64,000 nt of DNA from assembly GCA_039933515.1 (NCBI GenBank), contig JBDTNY010000129.1, positions 1 to 64,000 on the forward strand, read 5' to 3'. Below the pieces are notes generated by a model. It had not been told where the DNA came from. It saw only the letters and a list, made by a program, of their open reading frames with translations, and made no database searches. Made by a program: the position numbers and the translations under genes. Source of the stretch: JAOUEA01 sp039933515. GTDB lineage: Bacteria; Actinomycetota; UBA4738; HRBIN12. Position 1 is the stretch's first letter, and each line of letters opens with the position of its first letter. This document shows, in pieces, positions 25,390 through 33,750 of the stretch.

Positions 25390-26081
25390 CCCGAGACGTC
25401 CTTGGATCCACCGCACGGGCGATGCCGTGGCTCCCGCCGGTGGCCGCCTCCGTCGTGGCGACCGCGGTCGTGGCGCGGCTGGACGACGGCGGGGCACTCC
25501 CTTTGCAGGTCGCCGCAGTCGTCCTCGCAAGCGGGCTCGGCTACGCGCTCGACGACCCGGCGTTCGAGATCATCGGGTCGTCCCCGGTGTCGCTCTGGCA
25601 ACGGCGGCAGCATCGTCTGGTCCTCGTCCTGCCGCCGACGGTCCTGTTGTTCTTCGCCCTTCTCGTGTGGCACGGGACCGCGGATCGGAGCGAGGCGCTC
25701 GCACTCGGGGCGATGTTCGCGGGGCTCGTGGGCCTGGCCTTGGGGATAGCGGGGACCGCCGCTCGGCGATCGCCGCGCGGGCTGGGCGGTATCGCCGTCG
25801 CGCCCACGCTGTTCGCCACGCTGATCATGTCAACGCTGTTCGCCCCACGGTGGCGGCCCCTGCCGATCGGCGACATCCCGGGGGGCTGGCCAGCGATCAT
25901 CGCCCGGTGGAGCGCTGCAGCGGTGATCGGCCTCGCGGTCCTCGCGATCTCTTCCCGGGACCGAGCCGCCCGTGGGTCTGGCTGGCGCCCTGACCCGAGG
26001 TCCCCTACCAGCCCCCCTCGGCGCGACGATCATGGTGCTGCGCATCCCCGAGGTCGAAGACGAGCAGCTTCCGCTCGGTGA
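25359..26081 (+). CDS. Second membrane subunit of the ABC transporter
   Basis: This 240-residue hydrophobic protein has about five membrane helices (for example AAVIGLAVLAISS near the C-terminus) and ends in an Arg/Pro-rich cytoplasmic tail. It overlaps the previous gene by 31 nt when the ATG at 25359 is used. A second ATG at 25377 is possible. The 3' end overlaps the convergent aldehyde dehydrogenase gene by 77 nt. It shows no similarity I can name, so its role as partner permease is from context. Confidence 0.72.
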   Translation: MSIGGSMSVLTRDVLGSTARAMPWLPPVAASVVATAVVARLDDGGALPLQVAAVVLASGLGYALDDPAFEIIGSSPVSLWQRRQHRLVLVLPPTVLLFFALLVWHGTADRSEALALGAMFAGLVGLALGIAGTAARRSPRGLGGIAVAPTLFATLIMSTLFAPRWRPLPIGDIPGGWPAIIARWSAAAVIGLAVLAISSRDRAARGSGWRPDPRSPTSPPRRDDHGAAHPRGRRRAASAR

Positions 26082-27495
26082 ACGACTCGAGGAACCACTG
26101 CGAGAGCTCGCGGCCAACGCCGCTGTTACCGGTGCCGCCGAACGGCGCCAGCTGGTCCCAATAGTTGCTCGTCTCGTTGATGTTCACCGAGCCGTGCTGG
26201 AGGGCCTCGCCGACCCGCCAAGCCGACGCCAGGTCCCGGGTCCACAGCGACGCGATCAACCCGAGCTCGCTCGAGTTCGCGATCTCGATCGCCTCGTCAG
26301 TGGAACGCACCTTCATGACCGGCGCGACCGGCCCGAAGGTCTCCTCCTGCGCGATCACCATCTCGGGTGTCACCCCTGTCAGCACCGTCGCCGGGTAGAA
26401 GAGCCCTTCCTGAGGCCCGAACTGTTCGATGTCGGCGCCGAGCTCGCGAGCGTTCTCGACGTGGTTGACAACCCGACGAAGCGTCGCGGGGTTGCAGAGC
26501 GGGCCCATCTCGGTCTCGTCCAGCCCCGGGTCACCGATCCGCAGTGTGGCGGCACGCGCCTTCAGCTTGCCCACGAACTCGTCGTGCACTGCCTCGTGCA
26601 CCAGTAGCCGCTCGGCTGACGTGCACACCTGCCCCGCGTAGTAGAAGCAGCCGTTCATCGCGCCCTCGACCGCGGCATCGATGTCGGCGTCGGGCAGGAT
26701 GATGAACGGCCCGTCCCCGCCGAGCTCCAGCAGGTGCGGCTTGAGCGCGGCCTTGACGGCGATCGTCTTGCCGGTTGCCGTCGATCCCGTGAAGAAGATC
26801 CCCTTCACTCCGGGGTGCTCGACGATCGCCCCGCCCACGTCGCCGAGCCCCTGCACGACGTTGATCACACCGTCGGGCAGCCCGGCCTCAGCGAAGAACT
26901 CGGCGACCATGGCGCAGGCGGTGGCGGCGTACTCGGAGGGCTTCCACACGACGGTATTGCCGGCCGCCACGATATGCGCCAGGGCGATCGACGCGATGTC
27001 GGTCGGGAAGTTGTACGGGGTGATGGCCCCGACGACGCCGAGCGGCCGGTGCGTGAGCACGAGACGCTTGTTGTTCGTCTGCTCCTGCGTCGAGGGGAAC
27101 GACAGGCCGCGATGCCGGAGCACCTCCTCGCCGGCCTTGTGCCAAGACGGCGCCGCGTACTCGTGCACCTCCTCGCGCGACTCGGTGATCGTCTTGCCGA
27201 TCTCCTGCACCAGCACCCGCGCGATGGGCTCGGCCCGCTCGACGAACAGCGCGTTGATGCGGCGGAGTACCTTGACGCGATCGACGAGCGGCGTAGCCGC
27301 CCAGCCCGGCTGGGCGGCGGTGGCGGCCGCCACGGCACGGTCGACGTCGGCCGGCGCACACCGCGTGATCTCGTTCACCAACTCGCCCGAGTACGGCGAT
27401 CGCACCTCGAACGTCCCTCCGGTCCCCTCCACCCACCGGCCCCCGATCAGTGCGAGATGTGGCAGTACGGGCGCCGTCTGCTCGGTGATGACCAT
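26005..27495 (-). CDS. NAD(P)-dependent aldehyde dehydrogenase
   Basis: The 496-residue ALDH superfamily enzyme has the Rossmann region TPYNFPTDIASIA, the ATGKTI/LELGGDGP segment with the general-base Glu, and the catalytic Cys in GQVCTSAERL (about residue 290). GSVNINETSNYWDQ and PFGGTGNSGVGRE lie near the C-terminus. It oxidises an aldehyde to a carboxylate or acyl product. The exact substrate is not readable. I chose the ATG at 27495, which has a GAGGAG Shine-Dalgarno sequence, over an upstream in-frame start. The stop codon lies inside the convergent permease gene. Confidence 0.93.
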   Translation of the reverse strand: MVITEQTAPVLPHLALIGGRWVEGTGGTFEVRSPYSGELVNEITRCAPADVDRAVAAATAAQPGWAATPLVDRVKVLRRINALFVERAEPIARVLVQEIGKTITESREEVHEYAAPSWHKAGEEVLRHRGLSFPSTQEQTNNKRLVLTHRPLGVVGAITPYNFPTDIASIALAHIVAAGNTVVWKPSEYAATACAMVAEFFAEAGLPDGVINVVQGLGDVGGAIVEHPGVKGIFFTGSTATGKTIAVKAALKPHLLELGGDGPFIILPDADIDAAVEGAMNGCFYYAGQVCTSAERLLVHEAVHDEFVGKLKARAATLRIGDPGLDETEMGPLCNPATLRRVVNHVENARELGADIEQFGPQEGLFYPATVLTGVTPEMVIAQEETFGPVAPVMKVRSTDEAIEIANSSELGLIASLWTRDLASAWRVGEALQHGSVNINETSNYWDQLAPFGGTGNSGVGRELSQWFLESFTERKLLVFDLGDAQHHDRRAEGGW

Positions 27496-27862
27496 GTCGG
27501 ATCTCCTCGGTCCTGTCCCGCGCCATCTGAGCGAAGACCGATCGTCGGGTCCGGCCACGGGGTCCAATGGGAAGCCTCGAGGCGGACGCTACACCTCCAC
27601 GGCGTCGGACGTGACCGGCCAGCCAGAGGCGGCCGCATCAGGATCCTTCGATGGACACCGACGGCTGGATCGCCCGCTGCACACGCTAGGGTGCACCGCC
27701 CGACCGCGGGCCGGCCACCGACGGGGCTGATCGTCTTGCTCTAGATCCGCGGGAGCTGGGCGCCATCCGATCGAAGCCCGCACGATCGACGTACCGCGCC
27801 CGATCCTCCGTCCCGGATACCTTCACCCCGAAGACTGAACTCGGCGAACCGGCGGGATGCGG
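27496..27862. other. Intergenic region without a recognised gene
   Basis: This 367-nt gap separates the aldehyde dehydrogenase start from the 3' end of the FtsX permease. Reading outward from the ALDH ATG I see only a GAGGAG Shine-Dalgarno sequence and weak -10-like boxes such as TAGCGT. I see no ORF with coding character, no RNA fold and no repeat. Confidence 0.5.
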
Positions 27863-29887
27863 TCACGCGTTGCGCAGCAGCTCCGGCCGGCGCGCCACGC
27901 TCGCCCAGGGCAACGCGATCGCTGTGACCAGCACGACCATCACCGAGACCGCGGCGGCCGTCAATGCCAGCGGGCCGAACGGGTACACCACAGTCTCCCC
28001 GTTCGCCCGGAACAGCAGCGCGACCACGACGAGCGACGAAGCCACGCCGAGCACGAGCGCCGCGGCAAGGGGGATCGCGATCTGCACGAAGACGGAGCGG
28101 CGCATCACCGACAGCGGCACCCCGATCGCCGACAGGACGGCCATCGGACGGCGGCGCTCCATCATGCCGTCCACCGTGGAGACCAGGAGGCTGGCCGCCG
28201 TCACGAGCAAGACCAGCACCGTGACGAAGTTCATCATGCGTGACGTACGGAGCGCCTCCTTCGATCCCCCGTAGGAGGCGCGGAGCTCGTCGAGCGTCTC
28301 CGCGTCTGCGACCCAGGCCAGCTCGTTGCGGATCCGCTCCACGGTGGCGGGATCACCGTCGGTCAGCACCTCCGCCCGGCTGCCCGCGCGCCCATGGCCA
28401 CCGGTGGGGATGCGGCTACGCATCGACACGGATCGGACTCCCGGCACCGTTCGGAGAACTTCGAACGCGCCCGACCGGTCGTGGCCGTTGATGGATGAAA
28501 CGAAGACCGTCGCGGCCGGCAGCGCTGACGCCCACGGTCGCATCTCGATCGACGAGGTTCCGCTCAGCGCGGAAAGCGCAAGCGCCTGGGCCATCCCGAC
28601 GAGCGCCAGAAGGACCGTGACGCCTGCGACCACGCGGCTCGCCGAGGTGGGCTCGGATTCAAGCCGGCGTGCCCCGAGAAGCACCGAGGGCGTGGGACCC
28701 CACCGCGCCAGCGCCTTCGCACCGAACCGCCCCAGCGCGGGCACCGTCCCGGCCAGACCCGCGAGGAGCAACGTGAGCGATCCGGCCAGGAGCACACCCG
28801 GCAGGGGGGTCGGCAAGCGAAGCGCCGCGTCCGAGAACGCCGAGGACCCCGCGAGCCCGAGCAACCCGATCACGAGGAGCGCCGGCCACAGCGGAACCAG
28901 ACGGTGCCGGCGAGTGCGCCGCGCGACGCCGAGCGGCGACACGATCAGTCGGCGCATCCCAAGCGTCGTTACGAGCACGGTGAACAGCGGCAAGCCTAGC
29001 AACAAGGCGAGGATCCCCACGGGAGGCGGAGCGAAGTCACCCGGGAACCATCGATAGCCGAAGATCGTGAACTTCGACACCACGATGCGGCCGAGCAGGA
29101 AGAGCGGCCAGGCGACGACACTGGCAACGACGGATGCCAGGGCGCTCTCCGCCGCCGCCAGCAGCCGCACCTGCGACTGCGTCGCGCCCGCGAGACGCAC
29201 CGCGGCCAGGCGCGCCTCGCGGGTGGCGGCCGAAAGCCGCGTCGTCGTCACGATCAGCAGCCCGACCGGCAGCAGTAGGCCGAGCACGAACACGCACAAG
29301 ATCAGGAGGGCCGTGAAGGTGAGGTCCGAGGTTGGCCCTTCGACGGCTGCGAAGGACACTTCTGGTATCGCCAGGCGCGCTGCGGGGAACGAGGCGGGCG
29401 CGCCGACGTATCCGTACAGCTCCCCGTCGAACAAGAGTCCCTCGTCCCCGATCGTGCCGACCACGTTCCCGGGTATCCGAGGCCGTAACAACACGCCGTC
29501 GGGGCCGTCGAGCAGCGCGGCGAGGGCCGGCGAAACGTACGCCTCACCCGGTCGCGGCAGCGCGGGGATGCCGGGCGGCACGGGCGCGTTCCCCACCCCT
29601 CGCAGCAGGAACAGGGGGATCGCGACGCCCTCGAACCGGGTGCTCGCTCCTCCCCATCGGAACGTGACGTCCTGGATCGGCGCCGACGGTTGGGCCACCT
29701 GGCCCCCGCGTGCCACGTCCCGAGCTCGACGAGCCCCCGTCGCCGGCCCGACGCTGAGCGCCCCGAGCAACAGGGCGACGCCGATCGCGAGGCTGAGGGC
29801 CATCAGGGCCATGCGCGTGAGACTGGCTCGACCGCCCGAGAGGGCCATCCGCACGCCAAGGCCGGCGAGCCGGATCGACCGCATCAT
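27863..29887 (-). CDS. FtsX-like ABC transporter permease
   Basis: The 674-residue membrane protein has an N-terminal helix (SLTRMALMALSLAIGVALLLGAL), a periplasmic domain, several central helices and a C-terminal FtsX-type bundle (FVTVLVLLVTAASLLVST and SVMVVLVTAIALPWA). MacB/FtsX permeases act as mechanotransmitters or exporters of peptides and lipids rather than conventional channels. The start overlaps the ATPase stop (ATGA). The order padR-ATPase-permease suggests export of a toxic or antimicrobial compound, which is inference. Confidence 0.88.
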   Translation of the reverse strand: MMRSIRLAGLGVRMALSGGRASLTRMALMALSLAIGVALLLGALSVGPATGARRARDVARGGQVAQPSAPIQDVTFRWGGASTRFEGVAIPLFLLRGVGNAPVPPGIPALPRPGEAYVSPALAALLDGPDGVLLRPRIPGNVVGTIGDEGLLFDGELYGYVGAPASFPAARLAIPEVSFAAVEGPTSDLTFTALLILCVFVLGLLLPVGLLIVTTTRLSAATREARLAAVRLAGATQSQVRLLAAAESALASVVASVVAWPLFLLGRIVVSKFTIFGYRWFPGDFAPPPVGILALLLGLPLFTVLVTTLGMRRLIVSPLGVARRTRRHRLVPLWPALLVIGLLGLAGSSAFSDAALRLPTPLPGVLLAGSLTLLLAGLAGTVPALGRFGAKALARWGPTPSVLLGARRLESEPTSASRVVAGVTVLLALVGMAQALALSALSGTSSIEMRPWASALPAATVFVSSINGHDRSGAFEVLRTVPGVRSVSMRSRIPTGGHGRAGSRAEVLTDGDPATVERIRNELAWVADAETLDELRASYGGSKEALRTSRMMNFVTVLVLLVTAASLLVSTVDGMMERRRPMAVLSAIGVPLSVMRRSVFVQIAIPLAAALVLGVASSLVVVALLFRANGETVVYPFGPLALTAAAVSVMVVLVTAIALPWASVARRPELLRNA

Positions 29888-30606
29888 GATCCTGCGGTCG
29901 CGGCGAGCGAACCGTCACGGACCACGATCTCGCGATCCGCGTACGCGGCCACGCGGGCCTCGTGGGTCACCAACACCACCGTCGTTCCCTGGTCGCGGGC
30001 GGCCCCGACCATCAGATCCATCACCAGTTCACCGTTCAATGAATCCAGCGAGCCGGTGGGCTCGTCGGCGAACACCACCCGGGGGCCTGTCACGAGCGCT
30101 CGCGCCACGGCGACGCGCTGCGCCTGGCCCCCCGACATCTCGCCTGCGCGCTGGTCCGCCACCTCCTCGACGTCGAGCCGCACGAGCCACTCACGCGCCC
30201 GCGTGGTCGCGTCGCGCCGGCGGAGCCCGGCGAGCCGGAGCGGGAGCGACACGTTGTCGACGGCCGTGAGCTCGGGAACCAGCTGCCCGAACTGGAAGAC
30301 GAAGCCGAACTCGTCGCGCCGGAGCTTCGTGAGATTCGCATCCGACAGGCTCGCGAGCGTGCGGCCGCGGTAGACGACCTCCCCCTGGTCGGGCGGGATG
30401 ATGCCCGCCAGACACAGCAGGAGCGTGGATTTGCCGGAACCGCTGGGCCCGAGCACCGCCACCACTTCGCCGCCACGTACTTCTACGGAGAGCCCTGCCA
30501 ACGCGGTCGAACGCCCGAACCGCTTGTGCAGGTCCGTCGCCACCAGTAAGGCGCCCTCCGGTGGCGCGATGCGCGCTTCGCTCCATTCGATACCGATCTC
30601 GATCAC
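29884..30606 (-). CDS. MacB/LolD-type ABC transporter ATP-binding protein
   Basis: This 240-residue ATPase has Walker A GPSGSGKST, a Q-loop in FQFGQLVPELTAVDNV, signature MSGGQAQRVAVARAL, Walker B VVFADEPTGSLD and H-loop VTHEARV. This is the LolD/MacB subclass that pairs with FtsX-like permeases. I placed the start at the GTG at 30606, which has an AAGGAGA Shine-Dalgarno sequence and overlaps the padR stop (GTGA). It is the middle gene of padR-ATPase-permease. Confidence 0.93.
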   Translation of the reverse strand: MIEIGIEWSEARIAPPEGALLVATDLHKRFGRSTALAGLSVEVRGGEVVAVLGPSGSGKSTLLLCLAGIIPPDQGEVVYRGRTLASLSDANLTKLRRDEFGFVFQFGQLVPELTAVDNVSLPLRLAGLRRRDATTRAREWLVRLDVEEVADQRAGEMSGGQAQRVAVARALVTGPRVVFADEPTGSLDSLNGELVMDLMVGAARDQGTTVVLVTHEARVAAYADREIVVRDGSLAATAGS

Positions 30607-31136
30607 GAGGTCTCCTTGCCCAGCTCCGCGGCGATCCGCTCGGTACGGGCGCCCGCGACCTCGATCCACTTGATGTCGGCCTCCAGATGGAACAGCTCGA
30701 AGTCGCACGCGAGCGCGTCCGCGAGGTCGCCTTCGCGTTTGCGCTCGGTCAGCTCGCGCATCCGTACGAGATGCGCGGCACGTTGAGTATCGAGGATCTC
30801 GTGAGCGGGACGCCCGGACATCAGGGCGAGCACCACCTTCGAGAACAGCACCTTGCGTCCGTAGGTCTCGGGCGGCTCGGCCTCACCCAGCCACCGCTCG
30901 AGGTCGGCGACGCCGGTGGGGGTCACCAGATACAGCTTGCGCTCCGGCCCAGCACCGGATTCCACCCCAGCGATGTCGACGAGGGCGTCGCGGCGCATCC
31001 GCGCGAGCGTCGTGTAGATCTGGCCGAACTTCACCTCGTGCGATCCGCCGAACCGGTCGTCGTAGAGATGCTTCAATTCGTATCCATGCCGGGGGTGGTC
31101 TTCGAGGAGTCCCAGGAGCGCGTGTGCGAGCGACAC
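30603..31136 (-). CDS. PadR-family transcriptional repressor
   Basis: The 177-residue protein has the PadR winged-helix domain: SLAHALLGLLEDHPRHGYELK at the start and KFGQIYTTLARMRRDALVDI as the recognition region. A C-terminal helical dimerisation domain of the Vir_act_alpha_C type follows. PadR repressors control linked exporters and are induced by their substrates. I chose the GTG at 31136 because PadR proteins begin with MSLxHALL. Upstream in-frame GTGs at 31151 and 31169 would start inside the operator/promoter. A palindrome and a -10 box lie directly upstream. Confidence 0.93.
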   Translation of the reverse strand: MSLAHALLGLLEDHPRHGYELKHLYDDRFGGSHEVKFGQIYTTLARMRRDALVDIAGVESGAGPERKLYLVTPTGVADLERWLGEAEPPETYGRKVLFSKVVLALMSGRPAHEILDTQRAAHLVRMRELTERKREGDLADALACDFELFHLEADIKWIEVAGARTERIAAELGKETS

Positions 31137-31142
31137 GGGCGC

Positions 31143-31171
31143 ACTATACACTTGGTGTATACCTGACACAA
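31143..31171 (-). promoter_or_regulatory. PadR promoter and operator (leaderless)
   Basis: The minus strand has TTGTGT (31171-31166), a 17-nt spacer and TATAGT (31148-31143), predicting transcription start at 31136, exactly the G of the padR GTG. A perfect palindrome TATACAC-N3-GTGTATA (31145-31161) covers the spacer and overlaps the -10. Bound repressor would therefore block RNA polymerase, giving autorepression of the padR-ABC operon. Confidence 0.7.
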
Positions 31172-31198
31172 GCCCCGCGGCTCAGGCCCCCGCTCACG

Positions 31199-31204
31199 TA
31201 GGCT
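31199..31204 (+). promoter_or_regulatory. -10 box TAGGCT for nicotinate phosphoribosyltransferase gene
   Basis: TAGGCT predicts a transcription start at 31211, 3 nt before the ATG. It is 38 bp from the palindrome of the divergent padR promoter, so PadR could influence both directions. Confidence 0.5.
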
Positions 31205-31213
31205 GGGCGCCTC

Positions 31214-32542
31214 ATGGCCGGCGCGCTCCTCACCGATCTCTACGAGCTGAACATGGCGGCCAGCTACCTGCGCCGCGACATGGGCGGGCTCGCGACGTTC
31301 AGCCTGTACGTGCGCGGGCTCCCGAAGAAGCGCGGGTTCCTGGTAGCGGCGGGCCTGGAGGCGAGCCTCGACTTCCTGGAGACGGTCTCGTTCGAGGACG
31401 AGGATCTCGCGTACCTGTCGTCGGTGGGGTTCGACGATCGCGCGCTCGAGGACTTCCGCGCCCTCCGCTTCGACGGCGAGGTGTGGGCGGTGCCCGAAGG
31501 ACGCATCGTGTACTCGGAGGAGCCGATCCTCGAGGTGACCGCGCCCGTCGCCGTCGGCCAGCTCGTCGAGACGTATCTGTTGAACCAGATCACGCTGCAC
31601 ACGACGCTGGCGACGAAGGCCGCGCGCTACGTCATCGCGGCCGACGGACACGATCTCGTCGACTTCGCGTTCCGGCGCACGCACGGGACCGAGGCCGCGA
31701 TGGCCGTGGCGCGCGCGAGCGCGATGGTGGGCTTCGCCGCCACCTCGAACGTCGAGGCCGCGCGGCGGTTCGGGCTTACGGTCGCCGGGACGATGGCGCA
31801 CGCGTATATCGAGGCGTTCGATTCCGAGCGCGAGGCGTTCCGCGCCTTCGCCCAGGACAATCCGGCGCGCACGACGTTCCTCGTCGACACCTACGACGCG
31901 TTGAACGGCGTGCGGAACGCGATCGAGACGATCCGCGAGCTGGGCCTCGACGATCAGCTGGGGGTACGGCTCGACAGCGGCGACCTCGACTCGCTCGCGC
32001 GCGGTGCGCGGGAGCTCCTCGATGCCGCGGGCCTCACCGACGCGCGGATCTTCGCGAGCGGTGGGCTCGACGAGCTGGAGGTCGCAGAGCTGGTCAAGGC
32101 GGGTGCGCCGGTCGACGCGTTCGGGGTCGGCACCCAGATGGGGGTGAGCGCGGACGCGCCATACGTCGATTCCGTCTACAAGCTCACGGAGTACGACGGT
32201 GAACCCAAGCTGAAGCTGTCGGCCGCGAAAGCGAGCGCGCCCGGGCGCAAGCAGGTCTGGCGGTCGGGTGCCGGCGACCTGCTCGCGCTGCGCGATGAGG
32301 AAGCGCCCGACGGCGGCGAGGCGATGCTCGCTCCCGTGATGCGCGACGGGAAGCGGCTCGCGCCATCGCCCGGACTCGACGAGTCCCGGGCACGCTTCCG
32401 CACCGACGTCGCGGCGGTGCCCGCGAAGGCGCGGCGCTTGACCCACCCCGAGCACGTGGTGGTGCCGCACTCCGCGGCTCTGCGAGCCCTCACCGTGGCG
32501 ACGCGCGCCGAAGCGATGCGCCGCTCGGTGGAAGGCGCATGA
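31214..32542 (+). CDS. pncB: Nicotinate phosphoribosyltransferase
   Basis: This enzyme converts nicotinate and PRPP to nicotinate mononucleotide in the NAD salvage (Preiss-Handler) route. The 442 residues begin with LLTDLYELNMAASYLRR, the family's conserved N-terminus. HGTEAAMAVARA lies in the middle, followed by the phosphate/ribose-binding region RLDSGDLDSLAR, SGGLDELEV and FGVGTQMGVS. The length is normal for the short, NAPRTase type II-like form. The 3' end overlaps the next gene (ATGA). Confidence 0.95.
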   Translation: MAGALLTDLYELNMAASYLRRDMGGLATFSLYVRGLPKKRGFLVAAGLEASLDFLETVSFEDEDLAYLSSVGFDDRALEDFRALRFDGEVWAVPEGRIVYSEEPILEVTAPVAVGQLVETYLLNQITLHTTLATKAARYVIAADGHDLVDFAFRRTHGTEAAMAVARASAMVGFAATSNVEAARRFGLTVAGTMAHAYIEAFDSEREAFRAFAQDNPARTTFLVDTYDALNGVRNAIETIRELGLDDQLGVRLDSGDLDSLARGARELLDAAGLTDARIFASGGLDELEVAELVKAGAPVDAFGVGTQMGVSADAPYVDSVYKLTEYDGEPKLKLSAAKASAPGRKQVWRSGAGDLLALRDEEAPDGGEAMLAPVMRDGKRLAPSPGLDESRARFRTDVAAVPAKARRLTHPEHVVVPHSAALRALTVATRAEAMRRSVEGA

Positions 32543-33708
32543 GCGAGAGGCCGCGCCGGCGCTGGCCCCGCCGGCTCCTGACCGGGGTGCTCGCGTTCAT
32601 CGTGCTGTTCTATGCCGGCGGGGGGCTGTACTTCTCGCAGGTGATCGACGAACGCGCGCTCGACGGAGCAGCCCTGCGCAAGACCCTCGACCCTCGATAC
32701 GACCTCGTGGTGCGTGACGTGGCGGGCGAGGCGATCACGATCACCCCCGACGGCGAACACGGGTCGCTCACGCAGGAGGGCGTCTTCGGCCTGCGGTGGG
32801 AGGGAGGTTACGGTCAGGTGAGCACGATCCTCGGCACCGACGGTGACGCGGTCATCCGCCGGTTCCTGCTGATCTCAGGCGGACCACCGAGCGACGGCAC
32901 GCCGGCCCAGCTGGAGGTCCGAGCATGGCCCGATCCGGAGTCGGCCGGGCTCGCCTCGCAAGACGTGACCGTGCCCGGGCCGCTGGGCAAGTACCCGGCC
33001 TGGTTCGTGCCGAGCCATCGCGACACCTGGGTGATCGACGTACACGGGAACTCGATGTCGCGGCTGGACGGCCTGCGCTTGGTTCCCATCACGGTCGGCG
33101 CCGGGTTCCCAACCCTCGTTCCGACCTACCGGAACGACGTGGGGGCGCCCGAGGACCCGAGTGGCAAGCTCCGCTACGGCCTTACCGAATGGCACGACCT
33201 CGAGTCGGCGGTGCGCTACGCGCTCCACCAGGGGGCAACCGACGTGGTGCTCGCCGGCTACTCGATGGGCGGCGGCGTGGTGATGGCGTTCCTGGAGCGC
33301 TCGCAGCTCCGCGATGCCGTTCGCGGGGTGATCCTGGACGCCCCGATGCTCGACTTCTCGGCGACGGTCGACGACAACGCGTCGCGCGAAGAGGTCGCAC
33401 CGGGCGTGCCTCTCCCCTCCTCGCTCACCGCCGTGGCGAAGCAGATCGCGGCGTGGCGGTTCGGGATCGAGTGGGATCAGCTGAACTACCTCGCGAACGG
33501 CGCGAAGCGCTACGACGTGCCGTTCCTGATCTTCCACGGGACGGCCGACACCACGGTGCCGATCGCGACGAGCGAACGGTTCGCAGACCTTCGGCCCGAC
33601 ATCGTGACGCTCGTGCGATGTGCCGACGCGGAGCACATCGCCTGCTGGAACCTGGACCCGGCTGCGTACTCGTCGGCAGTCACGGGGTTCTTGCATGACG
33701 AGCTCTGA
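32539..33708 (+). CDS. Membrane-anchored alpha/beta hydrolase
   Basis: The 389-residue protein has an N-terminal membrane anchor (about 12-32) and then a periplasmic alpha/beta-hydrolase domain. The nucleophile elbow is AGYSMGGG (Ser about 242), the acid is in HGTADTTVP and the His is in DAEHIACW. Such proteins hydrolyse esters or peptides at the envelope, and the substrate is unknown. It overlaps pncB by 4 nt, so it is cotranscribed with NAD salvage although no functional link is evident. Confidence 0.82.
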   Translation: MSERPRRRWPRRLLTGVLAFIVLFYAGGGLYFSQVIDERALDGAALRKTLDPRYDLVVRDVAGEAITITPDGEHGSLTQEGVFGLRWEGGYGQVSTILGTDGDAVIRRFLLISGGPPSDGTPAQLEVRAWPDPESAGLASQDVTVPGPLGKYPAWFVPSHRDTWVIDVHGNSMSRLDGLRLVPITVGAGFPTLVPTYRNDVGAPEDPSGKLRYGLTEWHDLESAVRYALHQGATDVVLAGYSMGGGVVMAFLERSQLRDAVRGVILDAPMLDFSATVDDNASREEVAPGVPLPSSLTAVAKQIAAWRFGIEWDQLNYLANGAKRYDVPFLIFHGTADTTVPIATSERFADLRPDIVTLVRCADAEHIACWNLDPAAYSSAVTGFLHDEL

Positions 33709-33714
33709 GCCGGC

Positions 33715-33744
33715 TTGACGACGTGCTCGCGGCGGGCACAGGAT
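33715..33744 (+). promoter_or_regulatory. Promoter for the secreted propeller gene
   Basis: TTGACG (33715-33720) and CAGGAT (33739-33744), with an 18-nt spacer, predict transcription start at 33751, the A of the ATG. This is one of the few leaderless starts here with a convincing -35. Confidence 0.6.
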
Positions 33745-33750
33745 GCCCGC

